The position numbers and the translations under genes were made by a program. Positions 10,039-18,837 of a stretch of 64,000 nucleotides of DNA are shown in pieces. The notes beneath the pieces are model-generated. The model did no database searches and was not told the origin of the DNA. It saw only the letters and a program-made list of their open reading frames with translations. Within the stretch, counting starts at the first letter, position 1, and each line of letters begins with the position of its first letter. The stretch comes from Rheinheimera pacifica (GTDB lineage Bacteria > Pseudomonadota > Gammaproteobacteria > Enterobacterales > Alteromonadaceae), in assembly GCF_900108485.1 (NCBI RefSeq), contig NZ_FNXF01000008.1:72415-136414 (forward strand). Reading direction: 5' to 3'.

Positions 10039-12288
10039 ATGAAATCTTTTTGTATCGGTGTGCTTGCAGGCAGCCTATTGTCATTATTTTTGCCAATAGT
10101 GCCACCTTTTTTCACAGTATTTTTGCTGCTGCCGCTAACTATACTCTTGTTTGCGGTGCGCTACCGGTTTTGTGCCGGGCTGGCTGCTTTTTTTTGTTGC
10201 TGGGTAACCCAGTTTGCTACCTATGAAACCGAACAGCAGCGGCTGTTGAATTACAGCGGCCCACTGCAAGGTATTATTGTTGGTATCCCAAAACAGTACG
10301 CTGAGTATAGCCAATTTACATTACAACTGGAAAACAGCACCGCTACAGGGTATCAGATCCAGCTGAACTGGTCACAACCTCCGGTACTTTTGCAAGAGGG
10401 CCAGCGCTGGCAGCTGAGTGCGCGGTTAAGGCCGGTGGCTGGCAGTGCTAACCCGGCCGGAGTTAACCGAGAAGCACAGGCTTTACTGCAGGGCGTGCTG
10501 GCGCAGGGTTCAGTAATGACCGAGCCTGAAGCGAAATTGCTGCCCCACTCAGTGTCTTTGCGCCAGCGGCTGATAGCCCGGTTGCAACAAGCAACGGCAG
10601 ATTTAGACAGCGCACCGCTGTTACTGGCACTGACAGTGGGGCAGCGCCAGTTTTCACCAGCCTTATGGCAAGGCTTGCAGCAGTCTGGCTTAGCGCATTT
10701 GCTGGCCATTTCCGGTTTGCATATTGGCCTGGTGTTTGGCTGGAGCTTTTACCTGCTGCGTTTTATGCCCTGGCCGCTGCGCTACTTAGCCTGGCGTCAG
10801 GGTGTGGCGTTAACCGGAGCTTTACTGGCGGCCTTTGCCTATGCCTGGCTGGCCGGTTTTGCTATTCCAACCATCAGAGCGGCATTTGCCTTAATGTTGA
10901 TGGTGCTGGCCTGGCTGCAATACCGGCGGCTAAGCTACAGCCACTATTGGTTATTGCTTACGGCATTGTTATTGCTGGCTCAGCCCTTTTTTGTGCTAAG
11001 CAAAAGCTTCTGGCTATCGGTATTGGCCGTGGCGGTTATTTTTGCCGTATTGTGGCTGCAACCGCGTCACAGCAACCACTGGCACAGCAAATTCTACTTG
11101 TTTTTGCGCTTTCACTTTTGCCTGACATTACTGATGTCGTTACTCAGCCTGTTGTTATTTGATGGCAGTTCGGTGCTGGCGTGGTTGTCAAATGTGTTAT
11201 GGGTACCCTGGTGCAGCTTGCTGGCTATTCCGTTGTTGTTTATCAGCCTGTTGGCTGAATTGGTTCAGCTACCCGGCAGTAGTATGCTGTGGCAGCTAAC
11301 AGATATGCTGTTTCAGCCGCTGCTGGGGTGGCTTAACTGGAGCGCGTTACAAAGCAGCAGCTGGTGGGCCTGGCCGGATCAGCACTGGTTATGGATTTGC
11401 AGCCTGCTACTTATCTGTTTGTTATTTTTGGTGTCATACCAGCGCATATTTCTTTATCTTGGCGTGGTGCTGATGCTGCCGTTAATACTGGCGTTTACCC
11501 GGCCGGTACAGTGGCAGTTACATCTGATCGATGTCGGGCAGGGGCTGGCGGTATTGCTGCAACATGGGCAACACGGCCTGTTGTACGACGTAGGGCCGCG
11601 TTATGGCCAGCACAGCGCCACCGCATCGCAGGTATTACCTTATTTGCGCCAGCGTGGTGTACGCCAGTTGGACTATTTAATTTTAAGCCACGATGACAGC
11701 GACCATACCGGTGACTGGCAGTTGCTGACAGCCTTTTATCCGCAGGTGCAGATTTACACTGATATTGACCATATAGACAATGCGCAACCCTGCAGCGCTA
11801 TACCGCAGCAATATTTAGCCGCTCGGCTGCATATGCTGGATGCCGGTGGGGATTTTGGCAATAAGAATGACAGCTCCTGTGTGCTGCTAATACAGCTGTA
11901 TGACTGGCAGATTTTGTTGCCAGGCGATATTGGTGCCAAGGTTGAGCAGCAGCTTATTGCACGCTACCCGCAGTTAACCGCTAATGTGCTGGTGTTGTCT
12001 CATCATGGCAGTAACAGTTCCAGCCATTTTGCTTTTTTACACCAGTTGGCGCCGCAACTGGCATTGAACAGCGCCAGTTTATATAACCGCCATCAGCATC
12101 CGGCTATTGCTGTGCAACAACGGCTGCAGATGCTGGGTATTCCGCTGCATAACACAGCTCATGGCGGCGCCATCAGGCTTGATATCAGCGAGCAGGCCCT
12201 GCATGTTCACGAATACCGGGCGCAAAGAATACCCTTTTGGCTGCAAAAGCCGGTGGGAAATGCTGAAACCTTGCTAACAACACGCTAG
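10039..12288 (+). CDS. comEC: ComEC/Rec2-family DNA uptake channel
   Basis: 749 residues from the ATG at 10039 (MKSFCIGVLAGSLLSLF); the frame extends upstream into the antisense of DUF2062 and that extension is rejected. ComEC is the inner-membrane channel that imports single-stranded DNA during natural transformation. Order of parts: two or three N-terminal helices, a soluble OB-like region (about 75-190), the polytopic competence domain beginning with LLAISGLHIGLVFGW near 220-234, and a C-terminal metallo-beta-lactamase domain with IDVGQGLAVLLQHG (near 497), LSHDDSDHTGDW (near 548) and LSHHGSNSSSH (near 653). All parts are intact. Whether the host is competent cannot be told from this gene alone. 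Confidence 0.93.
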   Translation: MKSFCIGVLAGSLLSLFLPIVPPFFTVFLLLPLTILLFAVRYRFCAGLAAFFCCWVTQFATYETEQQRLLNYSGPLQGIIVGIPKQYAEYSQFTLQLENSTATGYQIQLNWSQPPVLLQEGQRWQLSARLRPVAGSANPAGVNREAQALLQGVLAQGSVMTEPEAKLLPHSVSLRQRLIARLQQATADLDSAPLLLALTVGQRQFSPALWQGLQQSGLAHLLAISGLHIGLVFGWSFYLLRFMPWPLRYLAWRQGVALTGALLAAFAYAWLAGFAIPTIRAAFALMLMVLAWLQYRRLSYSHYWLLLTALLLLAQPFFVLSKSFWLSVLAVAVIFAVLWLQPRHSNHWHSKFYLFLRFHFCLTLLMSLLSLLLFDGSSVLAWLSNVLWVPWCSLLAIPLLFISLLAELVQLPGSSMLWQLTDMLFQPLLGWLNWSALQSSSWWAWPDQHWLWICSLLLICLLFLVSYQRIFLYLGVVLMLPLILAFTRPVQWQLHLIDVGQGLAVLLQHGQHGLLYDVGPRYGQHSATASQVLPYLRQRGVRQLDYLILSHDDSDHTGDWQLLTAFYPQVQIYTDIDHIDNAQPCSAIPQQYLAARLHMLDAGGDFGNKNDSSCVLLIQLYDWQILLPGDIGAKVEQQLIARYPQLTANVLVLSHHGSNSSSHFAFLHQLAPQLALNSASLYNRHQHPAIAVQQRLQMLGIPLHNTAHGGAIRLDISEQALHVHEYRAQRIPFWLQKPVGNAETLLTTR

Positions 12289-12321
12289 AATAGCGGCTGA
12301 TTCAGGAAGCAGGGTTTTATT

Positions 12322-14073
12322 TTGGTAGAGAATATTACAAATCCCGTCGTTATTTATAAGCGTTTATTGCGCTACGCCAAACCTTATCGGGCCGGATTTA
12401 TTGCAGCGATATTGGGCATGATTGGTTATGCCCTGGTGGATGCTACTTTTATTTCAATGATCCAGCCGTTTATTGACCATGGTATTCAGGATAAAGACAC
12501 CGAGTTTCTTAAATACGCGCCTTTAGTGGTGATCCTGATGTTCATTCTGCGCGGTATTTGCCATTTTATTGCCACCTACTGCATCAGTTGGGTGGGGGGC
12601 CATATTGTAAAAGATATCCGTCAACATTTATTCAGCCATATCATGCGTTTACCTGTGAGCTTTCATGATCAGCATTCTACCGGGGAGCTGATTTCGAAAA
12701 TCACCTACGATGCTGAGCAGGTTAAACAATCGCTGACTAAAGCGTTGATCGTGCTGGTGCGTGAAGGCGCTTTTATCATTGGCCTGATCGCCGTGATGTT
12801 TTATCACAGCTGGCAGTTGTCATTGATTTTCTTTCTGATTGCACCTCTGATTGCTATTATCGTCCGTTTTGTTTCAAAACGTTTTCGCCAATTGAGTAAA
12901 CATATTCAGCATGCCATGGGCGGTGTAACCACATCGTCAGAGCAAATGCTGAATGGCCATAAGGTTATTTTGTCTTTTGGCGGTCAGGCGCTGGAGGATA
13001 AACGCTTTGCGGATATTAATAATAATACCCGTACTCAGGGTATTAAGATGGATTCAGCTCAGGCTATAAGCTCGGGCATTATCCAGCTGATTGCTTCTTT
13101 TGCGCTGGCTTTTGTCATTTATCTGTCCAGCTCTCCTGAAATGCTTAATCAATTGAGTGCCGGCAGTTTTTCGGCGATTGTCACCTCCATGGTGGTATTA
13201 CTTAAGCCACTAAAACAACTGACTACAGTGAACAGCGATTTTCAGCGTGGTATCGCCGCGGCAGCCAGCGTTTTCAGCATACTGGACCAGTTACCTGAGC
13301 AGGATAGCGGGACCCTTGAGGTGGCGCAGGTTCAGGGCGAAATCCGCTTTGAGCAGGTAAGTTTTCAGTATCCCGGCCATCAGCAACAAGTGTTGGACAA
13401 TATCAGCTTTGTAGTTCATCCAGGGCAAACGGTAGCATTAGTGGGGCGTTCCGGCAGTGGTAAAACGACTATTTCCAGTTTATTACCGCGTTTTTATCAG
13501 GTCGAGCAAGGACAAATCCTGCTTGATGGCCAGGATATCCGGCAGTATAAACTGGCGTCTTTACGGGCTCAAATTGCGGTAGTATCCCAGCATGTGACGC
13601 TGTTTAATGAAAGCATTGCTAATAATATTTGTTACGGTATGACGCAACCGGTTAGTGACGCCCACTTATTGGATGTTGCCGAAAAAGCGCATGTGCTGGA
13701 GTTTGCCACTAAGTTACCCGATGGCCTCAACACGATTGTCGGCGAAAATGGTGTCAGTTTATCCGGCGGACAACGCCAACGTATTGCCATTGCCAGGGCA
13801 TTGTTGCGTCAGGCGCCGATTTTAATTCTGGATGAGGCTACCTCCGCGCTGGATACAGAATCAGAGCGTAAAATTCAGGCCGCACTTAATGAGCTCTTAA
13901 AAGGCCGTACCAGCCTTGTTATTGCACACCGGTTGTCCACTATTGAAAACGCCGACAGCATTATCGTGATGGACCAGGGCCGTATTGTAGAGCAGGGCGA
14001 TCATCATACTCTGCTGGCGCAAAACGGTGCCTATGCACAGCTGTATAAGCTGCAGTTTGGCGAGCAGCAGTGA
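12322..14073 (+). CDS. msbA: Lipid A export ABC transporter MsbA
   Basis: 583 residues, a half-transporter of normal length. MsbA flips core-lipid A across the inner membrane. Six transmembrane helices occupy about residues 20-300, and the ATPase domain follows: Walker A GRSGSGKTT near 375, signature LSGGQRQRIAIARALL near 479, Walker B ILILDEATSALD and the H-loop VIAHRLSTI. The start is TTG at 12322; AGGG at 12311-12314 sits 7 nt upstream and no ATG or GTG fits the family N-terminus. The gene starts the msbA-lpxK-ycaR-kdsB run. A TAGAAT -10-like hexamer overlaps the comEC stop codon and may give it a promoter. Confidence 0.96.
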   Translation: MVENITNPVVIYKRLLRYAKPYRAGFIAAILGMIGYALVDATFISMIQPFIDHGIQDKDTEFLKYAPLVVILMFILRGICHFIATYCISWVGGHIVKDIRQHLFSHIMRLPVSFHDQHSTGELISKITYDAEQVKQSLTKALIVLVREGAFIIGLIAVMFYHSWQLSLIFFLIAPLIAIIVRFVSKRFRQLSKHIQHAMGGVTTSSEQMLNGHKVILSFGGQALEDKRFADINNNTRTQGIKMDSAQAISSGIIQLIASFALAFVIYLSSSPEMLNQLSAGSFSAIVTSMVVLLKPLKQLTTVNSDFQRGIAAAASVFSILDQLPEQDSGTLEVAQVQGEIRFEQVSFQYPGHQQQVLDNISFVVHPGQTVALVGRSGSGKTTISSLLPRFYQVEQGQILLDGQDIRQYKLASLRAQIAVVSQHVTLFNESIANNICYGMTQPVSDAHLLDVAEKAHVLEFATKLPDGLNTIVGENGVSLSGGQRQRIAIARALLRQAPILILDEATSALDTESERKIQAALNELLKGRTSLVIAHRLSTIENADSIIVMDQGRIVEQGDHHTLLAQNGAYAQLYKLQFGEQQ

Positions 14074-15047
14074 GCTTTACTGAGCGGCTATGGTATCAGG
14101 GCCATAAAGCTTATTGGTTGTTATTGCCTTTGGCCTGGCTGTATGGCGTGCTCACGGCCTTACGCCGTATGCTGTTTCGCTCAGGCATAAAACAACAGAT
14201 AAGGGTAAAGGCCCCGGTTATCGTGGTCGGCAATATCAGTATTGGCGGAACCGGTAAAACACCTTTTACATTATTGCTATGCGATACACTGCGTCAGCAA
14301 GGTTGGAAGCCGGGTATTGTCAGCCGTGGCTATGGCGCTGATATCAAAGCCCCCATACTGGTAAAGCCTGAAGTAGCAAGCGCTGCCGAGGTGGGCGATG
14401 AGCCATTGTTGCTGGCACAACGCAGTGGTTGCCCGGTAGTGGTATGCCCGGATCGCGTTGCCGCAGCCCGCTTTTTACTGCAGCAAACTAACTGCAATAT
14501 TATTATCAGTGATGATGGCCTGCAGCATTATCGTCTGGCACGCGATGTGGAAATTGTGCTGATTGACGGTAGCCGGGGTCTGGGCAATGGTCAGTTGTTG
14601 CCGGCCGGCCCATTGCGTGAAGGCGCCTGGCGTTTAAAACAGGCTGATTTGGTAGTGGCAAACAGCCTGCCTTATGCTCAGGCCGATGGTGTGATGCAGC
14701 TAAAAGCCGCAACGGCAAAAGCGCTGTGCAGCGAAGCAAGATTACCCCCCGGCCCGGTAACCCTGGTCGCCGGGATTGGCAACCCGCAGCGCTTTGAGCG
14801 CACGGCGCTGGCAGCCGGTTTTACCATAACAGCGCGGCATTATTTTGCTGATCATCATAAATTCAGCGCGGCCGATTTTACTGCTATCCACGGCCCGGTG
14901 CTGATGACAGAGAAAGATGCGGTGAAGTGTCGCGATTTTGCCCGTGCTGACTGGTTTAGCCTTGGCGTGGATGCGGCACTGGATAACTCACTACAACAAA
15001 AACTAGATACCCTTTTAACTAATCTGCGGAGCAGTTATGGCACTTAA
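14070..15047 (+). CDS. lpxK: Tetraacyldisaccharide 4'-kinase LpxK
   Basis: 325 residues. LpxK phosphorylates the 4' position of the lipid A disaccharide, the sixth step of lipid A synthesis, on the inner face of the inner membrane. The P-loop is GGTGKTPF near residues 60-67, and the family block [22 protein letters not shown] follows near 147-168. The GTG start overlaps the msbA stop as GTGA, so translation is coupled. The last 11 bp overlap the start of ycaR. An N-terminal membrane-associating segment ([18 protein letters not shown]) is present, as expected. Confidence 0.96.
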   Translation: MSFTERLWYQGHKAYWLLLPLAWLYGVLTALRRMLFRSGIKQQIRVKAPVIVVGNISIGGTGKTPFTLLLCDTLRQQGWKPGIVSRGYGADIKAPILVKPEVASAAEVGDEPLLLAQRSGCPVVVCPDRVAAARFLLQQTNCNIIISDDGLQHYRLARDVEIVLIDGSRGLGNGQLLPAGPLREGAWRLKQADLVVANSLPYAQADGVMQLKAATAKALCSEARLPPGPVTLVAGIGNPQRFERTALAAGFTITARHYFADHHKFSAADFTAIHGPVLMTEKDAVKCRDFARADWFSLGVDAALDNSLQQKLDTLLTNLRSSYGT

Positions 15048-15234
15048 AGTAGCATTAACCGAAATTCTGGCCTGTCCGTTATGTAAAGGCAAACTGAAAT
15101 ATGATCAGGCTTCGCCGCAGCTGATTTGTACCTTTGATCGCCTGGCCTATCCGGTGCGTGATAATATTCCGGTATTGCTGGCTGATGAAGCCCGTGAACT
15201 GACACTGGAAGAGGCCGAACAATGGCGTTCATAG
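15037..15234 (+). CDS. ycaR: YcaR/Trm112-family small protein
   Basis: 65 residues with the family opening [14 protein letters not shown] and the later segment [19 protein letters not shown]. Trm112-like proteins are small folds that often bind zinc or stabilise partner enzymes; the bacterial YcaR has no settled function. The gene lies between lpxK and kdsB exactly as in E. coli, overlapping lpxK by 11 bp and kdsB by 13 bp. This gene order is the strongest support. Confidence 0.92.
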   Translation: MALKVALTEILACPLCKGKLKYDQASPQLICTFDRLAYPVRDNIPVLLADEARELTLEEAEQWRS

Positions 15235-15974
15235 TGGTTATTCCGGCGCGTTATGCCAGCAGCCGTTTGCCGGGCAAGCCGCTGGCTGATATCGCCGGTA
15301 AAACGATGATTGAACGGGTTTACCAGCAGGCACTGCAAAGTGGGGCCCATCGTGTTGTCGTTGCCACTGATGACAGCCGGGTAGCCGCAGAAGTAGAGCG
15401 CTTTGGTGGCGAAGTCTGTATGACACGGGCCGATCATAATTCCGGCACCGAGCGCCTGGCAGAAGTAGTGAGTAAGTTACAGCTTGCTGCGGATACGGTA
15501 GTGGTAAATGTGCAGGGTGATGAGCCGTTTATTCCGCCGCTGATTATTCGCCAGGTTGCGCAAAATCTGGCTGCTCAGCAAAAGGCCCAAATGGCGACAT
15601 TAGCCGTGCCCCTGTTGGATGCGGCTGAAATTGCCAACCCGAATATTGTCAAAGTGGTTAGCGATAAACACGGTTATGCATTGTATTTTAGCCGCAGTGT
15701 TATTCCGTTTGACCGTGACGGCACTTTTCAGGCTGAATTAGCCAGCCATTATCGCCGCCATATCGGTATTTATGCTTACCGGGCTGCCTTTATTCAGCAT
15801 TACATCGACTGGCCAGCGTCTGCGCTGGAGCAGATTGAAAGCCTGGAGCAACTGCGGGTACTGTGGCATGGTGAATCAATTCATGTTGATACTGCGCTGG
15901 AAACACCGGCAGTGGGTGTGGATACGCCGGCTGATCTGGAACATGCCCGCAGTTATGCTGCCAGCCTGAACTGA
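15222..15974 (+). CDS. kdsB: 3-deoxy-manno-octulosonate cytidylyltransferase KdsB
   Basis: 250 residues. KdsB activates Kdo as CMP-Kdo for attachment to lipid A. The nucleotide-binding opening [17 protein letters not shown] lies at residues 4-20. [13 protein letters not shown] near 91-103 and the C-terminal segment [20 protein letters not shown] complete the family pattern. It overlaps ycaR at the 5' end and shares one base (TGATG) with the next gene. Confidence 0.97.
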   Translation: MAFIVVIPARYASSRLPGKPLADIAGKTMIERVYQQALQSGAHRVVVATDDSRVAAEVERFGGEVCMTRADHNSGTERLAEVVSKLQLAADTVVVNVQGDEPFIPPLIIRQVAQNLAAQQKAQMATLAVPLLDAAEIANPNIVKVVSDKHGYALYFSRSVIPFDRDGTFQAELASHYRRHIGIYAYRAAFIQHYIDWPASALEQIESLEQLRVLWHGESIHVDTALETPAVGVDTPADLEHARSYAASLN

Positions 15975-16678
15975 TGACCATCGCTTTTACACTGATAGCT
16001 GAAACTGCAGATTTCGTGCTGCTGAATAAAGCTGCCGGTATTAGTTTTCACTCCGATGATGGCCCGGGTTTAGTGGTTTTAGCGCAGCAGCAACTGGGCT
16101 ATAAGTTGTACCCGGTGCACCGGCTGGACAAAGTGACCTCGGGTTTAATTGTGCTGGCCAGCAGCAGTGCTGCAGCGGCACAGTTAACTCAGCTATTCAG
16201 CACGCACCAGGTAGAGAAATATTATCTGGCGCTAAGTGTAGCCAAGCCGGCAAAAAAGCAGGGCTGGGTGAAAGGCGATATGGCATCAGCACGGCGTGGC
16301 GCCTGGAAATTGCTAAGCAGCCAGCAAAACCCGGCGGTAACCTATTTTATTAGTCAGGGTTTTGCAGAGCTGCCGTTTCGGGCATTTTTAGTTAAACCCT
16401 ACAGTGGCAAAACCCACCAAATCAGAGTTGCGCTAAAAAGTATGGGGGCGGCCATTGCCGGCGATACGTTGTATCAGGGTGCAGCGGCAGACCGGGTGTA
16501 TCTGCATGCCTATGCGCTGCGCTTTTGTTTGCATAATACCGAATACCAGTATATACAGGCGCCAACAGAAGGCGTTTTATATCAGCAACTTGGTCAAAGC
16601 GGGGCACTGTCACACTGGGCACAGCCCTGGCAACTGAACTGGCCAAATTACATTTTACCTCAGCAGGTTAACGAATAA
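15974..16678 (+). CDS. RluA-family RNA pseudouridine synthase
   Basis: 234 residues. The catalytic loop HRLDKVTSGLIVLA carries the active-site Asp (residue 52), and the later segments KPYSGKTHQIRVALKSMG and VYLHAYALRF are typical of RluA-type synthases, which isomerise uridine in rRNA or tRNA. There is no N-terminal S4 domain, and the protein is short, so it is a compact single-domain member. The RNA target cannot be read from the sequence. The ATG shares one base with the kdsB stop, and tcdA follows 2 bp after its stop, so it is probably cotranscribed with both. Confidence 0.9.
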   Translation: MTIAFTLIAETADFVLLNKAAGISFHSDDGPGLVVLAQQQLGYKLYPVHRLDKVTSGLIVLASSSAAAAQLTQLFSTHQVEKYYLALSVAKPAKKQGWVKGDMASARRGAWKLLSSQQNPAVTYFISQGFAELPFRAFLVKPYSGKTHQIRVALKSMGAAIAGDTLYQGAAADRVYLHAYALRFCLHNTEYQYIQAPTEGVLYQQLGQSGALSHWAQPWQLNWPNYILPQQVNE

Positions 16679-16680
16679 AG

Positions 16681-17499
16681 ATGTCCGATTATCAATTACG
16701 TTTTGCCGGCATTGCCCGGTTATATGGGGTGGCCGCGCTGGAGACTTTTCGCAACTCGCATGTTTGTGTTGTGGGTATTGGCGGCGTGGGCAGTTGGGCT
16801 GCTGAAGCGCTGGCACGTTCCGGTATTGGTGAAATCACCCTGATTGATCTGGATGATGTCTGCATTAGCAATATTAATCGCCAGTTGCATGCTCTGAGCG
16901 ATACCGTGGGCCAGGACAAAGTGGCGGTGATGGCGCAGCGCATTAAGGCCATTAACCCACAATGCGTCGTGCATCAGATAGAAGATTTTGTCACTCCCGA
17001 CAACCTGCGCGAGCTGATAACAGCCGATATGGATTATGTGGTTGATGCGATTGACTCAATTAAAGCAAAAGTGGCGCTGCTGGTGCATTGTAAACGTAAT
17101 AAAATCAAGGTAATAAGCACTGGCGGTGCCGGTGGGCAAACAGATCCGACGCAAATCCGGATTGCCGATTTGACCCAAACCATTAACGACCCACTGTTGG
17201 CCAAAGTACGCAATAGTTTGCGACGTGATTATAACTACAGCCGTAATCCAAAACGCCGTTTTGGTATTGAATGTGTCTATTCAACCGAGCAACTGGTCTA
17301 CCCGCAACCAGATGGTAGCGTTTGCCAGCAAAAAACAGCTCAGCTGACAGCAGACGGGGAGGTAAGTAGTATGCGGCTGGATTGCAGCGGCGGTTTTGGC
17401 GCAGTTACCGTGGTAACAGCCAGCTTTGGACTGGCTGCGGTATCAAAAGTGTTAGTCAAACTGATCGGCAAGCATGAACGCCATAAGGATAGACAGTAG
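16681..17499 (+). CDS. tcdA: tRNA threonylcarbamoyladenosine dehydratase TcdA (CsdL)
   Basis: 272 residues, E1-like ThiF/MoeB fold. TcdA cyclises threonylcarbamoyladenosine at tRNA position 37 to ct6A using ATP. The nucleotide-binding glycine loop GIGGVGSWAAEALARSG lies near residues 32-48, followed by LIDLDDVCISNINRQ, which holds the catalytic arginine region of E1-like enzymes. Near the end, MRLDCSGGFGAVTVVTASFG is conserved in the family. The csdA-csdE sulfur-transfer pair that works with TcdA in E. coli lies 1 kb away on the other strand. Its last 48 bp overlap the convergent kinase-like gene. Confidence 0.95.
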   Translation: MSDYQLRFAGIARLYGVAALETFRNSHVCVVGIGGVGSWAAEALARSGIGEITLIDLDDVCISNINRQLHALSDTVGQDKVAVMAQRIKAINPQCVVHQIEDFVTPDNLRELITADMDYVVDAIDSIKAKVALLVHCKRNKIKVISTGGAGGQTDPTQIRIADLTQTINDPLLAKVRNSLRRDYNYSRNPKRRFGIECVYSTEQLVYPQPDGSVCQQKTAQLTADGEVSSMRLDCSGGFGAVTVVTASFGLAAVSKVLVKLIGKHERHKDRQ

Positions 17500-18297
17500 G
17501 ATTATTGATAAAGGTGAGCGGCGTGGGCTGTTGAACCGGCGTAATTGCCTCAGCGCCAGAAAAGCCTGTCGGCCATCTTTACCCAATACGGTTCGCAATG
17601 TCAGCAGGCAGGGATAGGCCAGCCACATATTCTCTGCTATCTGTAAGGCTTCCCGCCAGACGCGCCCCGGTGCCAGCCGTTGATATTCGCTTATGGTTAA
17701 CAGAATAGCCGGATCATTAGCGGGTAAATAGCGGTACAAACCATGCACAAAAATCAGTACATCACGTGCCATACATTGGTCAATACTCAGATGCTGATGC
17801 GGATCTTCTTCAAAATCAATAAAGCCAATTTGCTCACCGTCCCAACAGATATCGCGTAACGCCGGGCGGCCATGCCAGCGATTTTGCTGATGCAATTGTG
17901 CCAGAGCGGCTGCTGCAGCCATCAAAATATGCTGTTTTTCCAGTGCGCTGATATTGGCTTCGGTTAAGAAAAACTTGATGGATGGCCCCAGATCAGTCAT
18001 CACCAGATAGTTGTCGTGGCTTAACACCACCTGAGGTACCCGTATGCCTCTGGATTTCAGTAAAGTCAGCCGGGTAGCTTCACGTTTGAGGCACTGCTTC
18101 GGCTCTGCTGACGGGTAATACAGTGGGTTATTACTTAGTTTTCTAAGTAGTCTGGTGAGCAGGGGCAACAATGTGGCGCCTTTGGGTTCATGTTGTTTAA
18201 TCCACAGCTTTTGATTTTGCCACTGGGTAGAAAACGAACGTGCTTTGTGCCGGGACAGAAGCTCTTCAACATGCTGTTGCAACGCGTAACTATCCAT
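17452..18297 (-). CDS. Kinase-like protein (Kdo-kinase/BUD32-like), C-terminal membrane anchor
   Basis: 281 residues, ATG at 18297. The middle resembles a small protein- or LPS-kinase fold: ECK-like KREATRLTLLKSRGIRVPQV near 109, a catalytic-loop-like segment WHGRPALRDICWD and the metal-binding-like IGFIDFEEDP, in which Asp-Phe-Glu takes the place of DFG. This spacing is seen in Kdo-kinase/RIO/BUD32-like proteins. The last 20 residues (SIILLSILMAFMLADQFD) form a hydrophobic segment that could anchor it in the membrane. No P-loop Gly-rich motif is clear. It is convergent with tcdA, overlapping by 48 bp, and lies downstream of csdE with a 96-bp gap that holds a weak TATAGA promoter. The substrate is unknown; an LPS or sugar substrate is a guess. 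Confidence 0.75.
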   Translation of the reverse strand: MDSYALQQHVEELLSRHKARSFSTQWQNQKLWIKQHEPKGATLLPLLTRLLRKLSNNPLYYPSAEPKQCLKREATRLTLLKSRGIRVPQVVLSHDNYLVMTDLGPSIKFFLTEANISALEKQHILMAAAAALAQLHQQNRWHGRPALRDICWDGEQIGFIDFEEDPHQHLSIDQCMARDVLIFVHGLYRYLPANDPAILLTISEYQRLAPGRVWREALQIAENMWLAYPCLLTLRTVLGKDGRQAFLALRQLRRFNSPRRSPLSIILLSILMAFMLADQFD

Positions 18298-18393
18298 ATC
18301 GCCGTAACCTGACGTTACCAGTGCAGGTTTCCTGTAGTTGAGATATACAGGCGCGGTAGTCTATAGAATAAAACTGAACTTTAGCTGAACGCG

Positions 18394-18837
18394 CTATCCG
18401 CAGCAGTGCTTTATCCGGCTGACCATGGCTGTTAAACCATTGCCACGTGACTGACTTAAATAAGGTTTTAAGTTTAGTTGGTCAAACTTGTGGCATAAAT
18501 CAAACTGACATAGTTCAGCGGTTGTCATGCCATTAACCAGGCACAGCATAATCGCCATCAACCCTTTAACAATACGGGCTTCACTGTCGAGCACAAAGTA
18601 GTGTTTATCTGTAGCCTTGTCATGATAATGCATCAGCCAGGCCCGGCTTTCGCAGCCTTTTACCAGCAGTTCTGGCTGCTTCATTTTTTCCGGAATAGCA
18701 GGCAGCTTTTTACCCAGTTGCATCAGCACCCGGTATTTTGCCTGCCAGTCTTTGGCTTGTTTTATTTCCGTTAAATCGCGTTGCTGAATATCCAGCAAGG
18801 CGGGCGTGGTATCTGCTAATAGTTGTTCTAGTGTCAT
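18394..18837 (-). CDS. csdE: CsdE/SufE-family sulfur acceptor
   Basis: 147 residues from the ATG at 18837, chosen because it overlaps the csdA stop as ATGA and gives the family N-terminus MTLEQLL; the frame could run 14 residues longer. CsdE accepts a persulfide from the cysteine desulfurase CsdA. The active cysteine is Cys62 in VKGCESRAWL, close to Cys61 of E. coli CsdE. The C-terminal SQSRGNGLTAMVSRIK motif is also conserved. Translational coupling to csdA fits the complex they form. Confidence 0.93.
   Translation of the reverse strand: MTLEQLLADTTPALLDIQQRDLTEIKQAKDWQAKYRVLMQLGKKLPAIPEKMKQPELLVKGCESRAWLMHYHDKATDKHYFVLDSEARIVKGLMAIMLCLVNGMTTAELCQFDLCHKFDQLNLKPYLSQSRGNGLTAMVSRIKHCCG

Noticed and set aside
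18455..18480. CTTAAA and TTTAAG in csdE
   Set aside because: The period is 12 rather than 11 bp and the site is inside a coding region.
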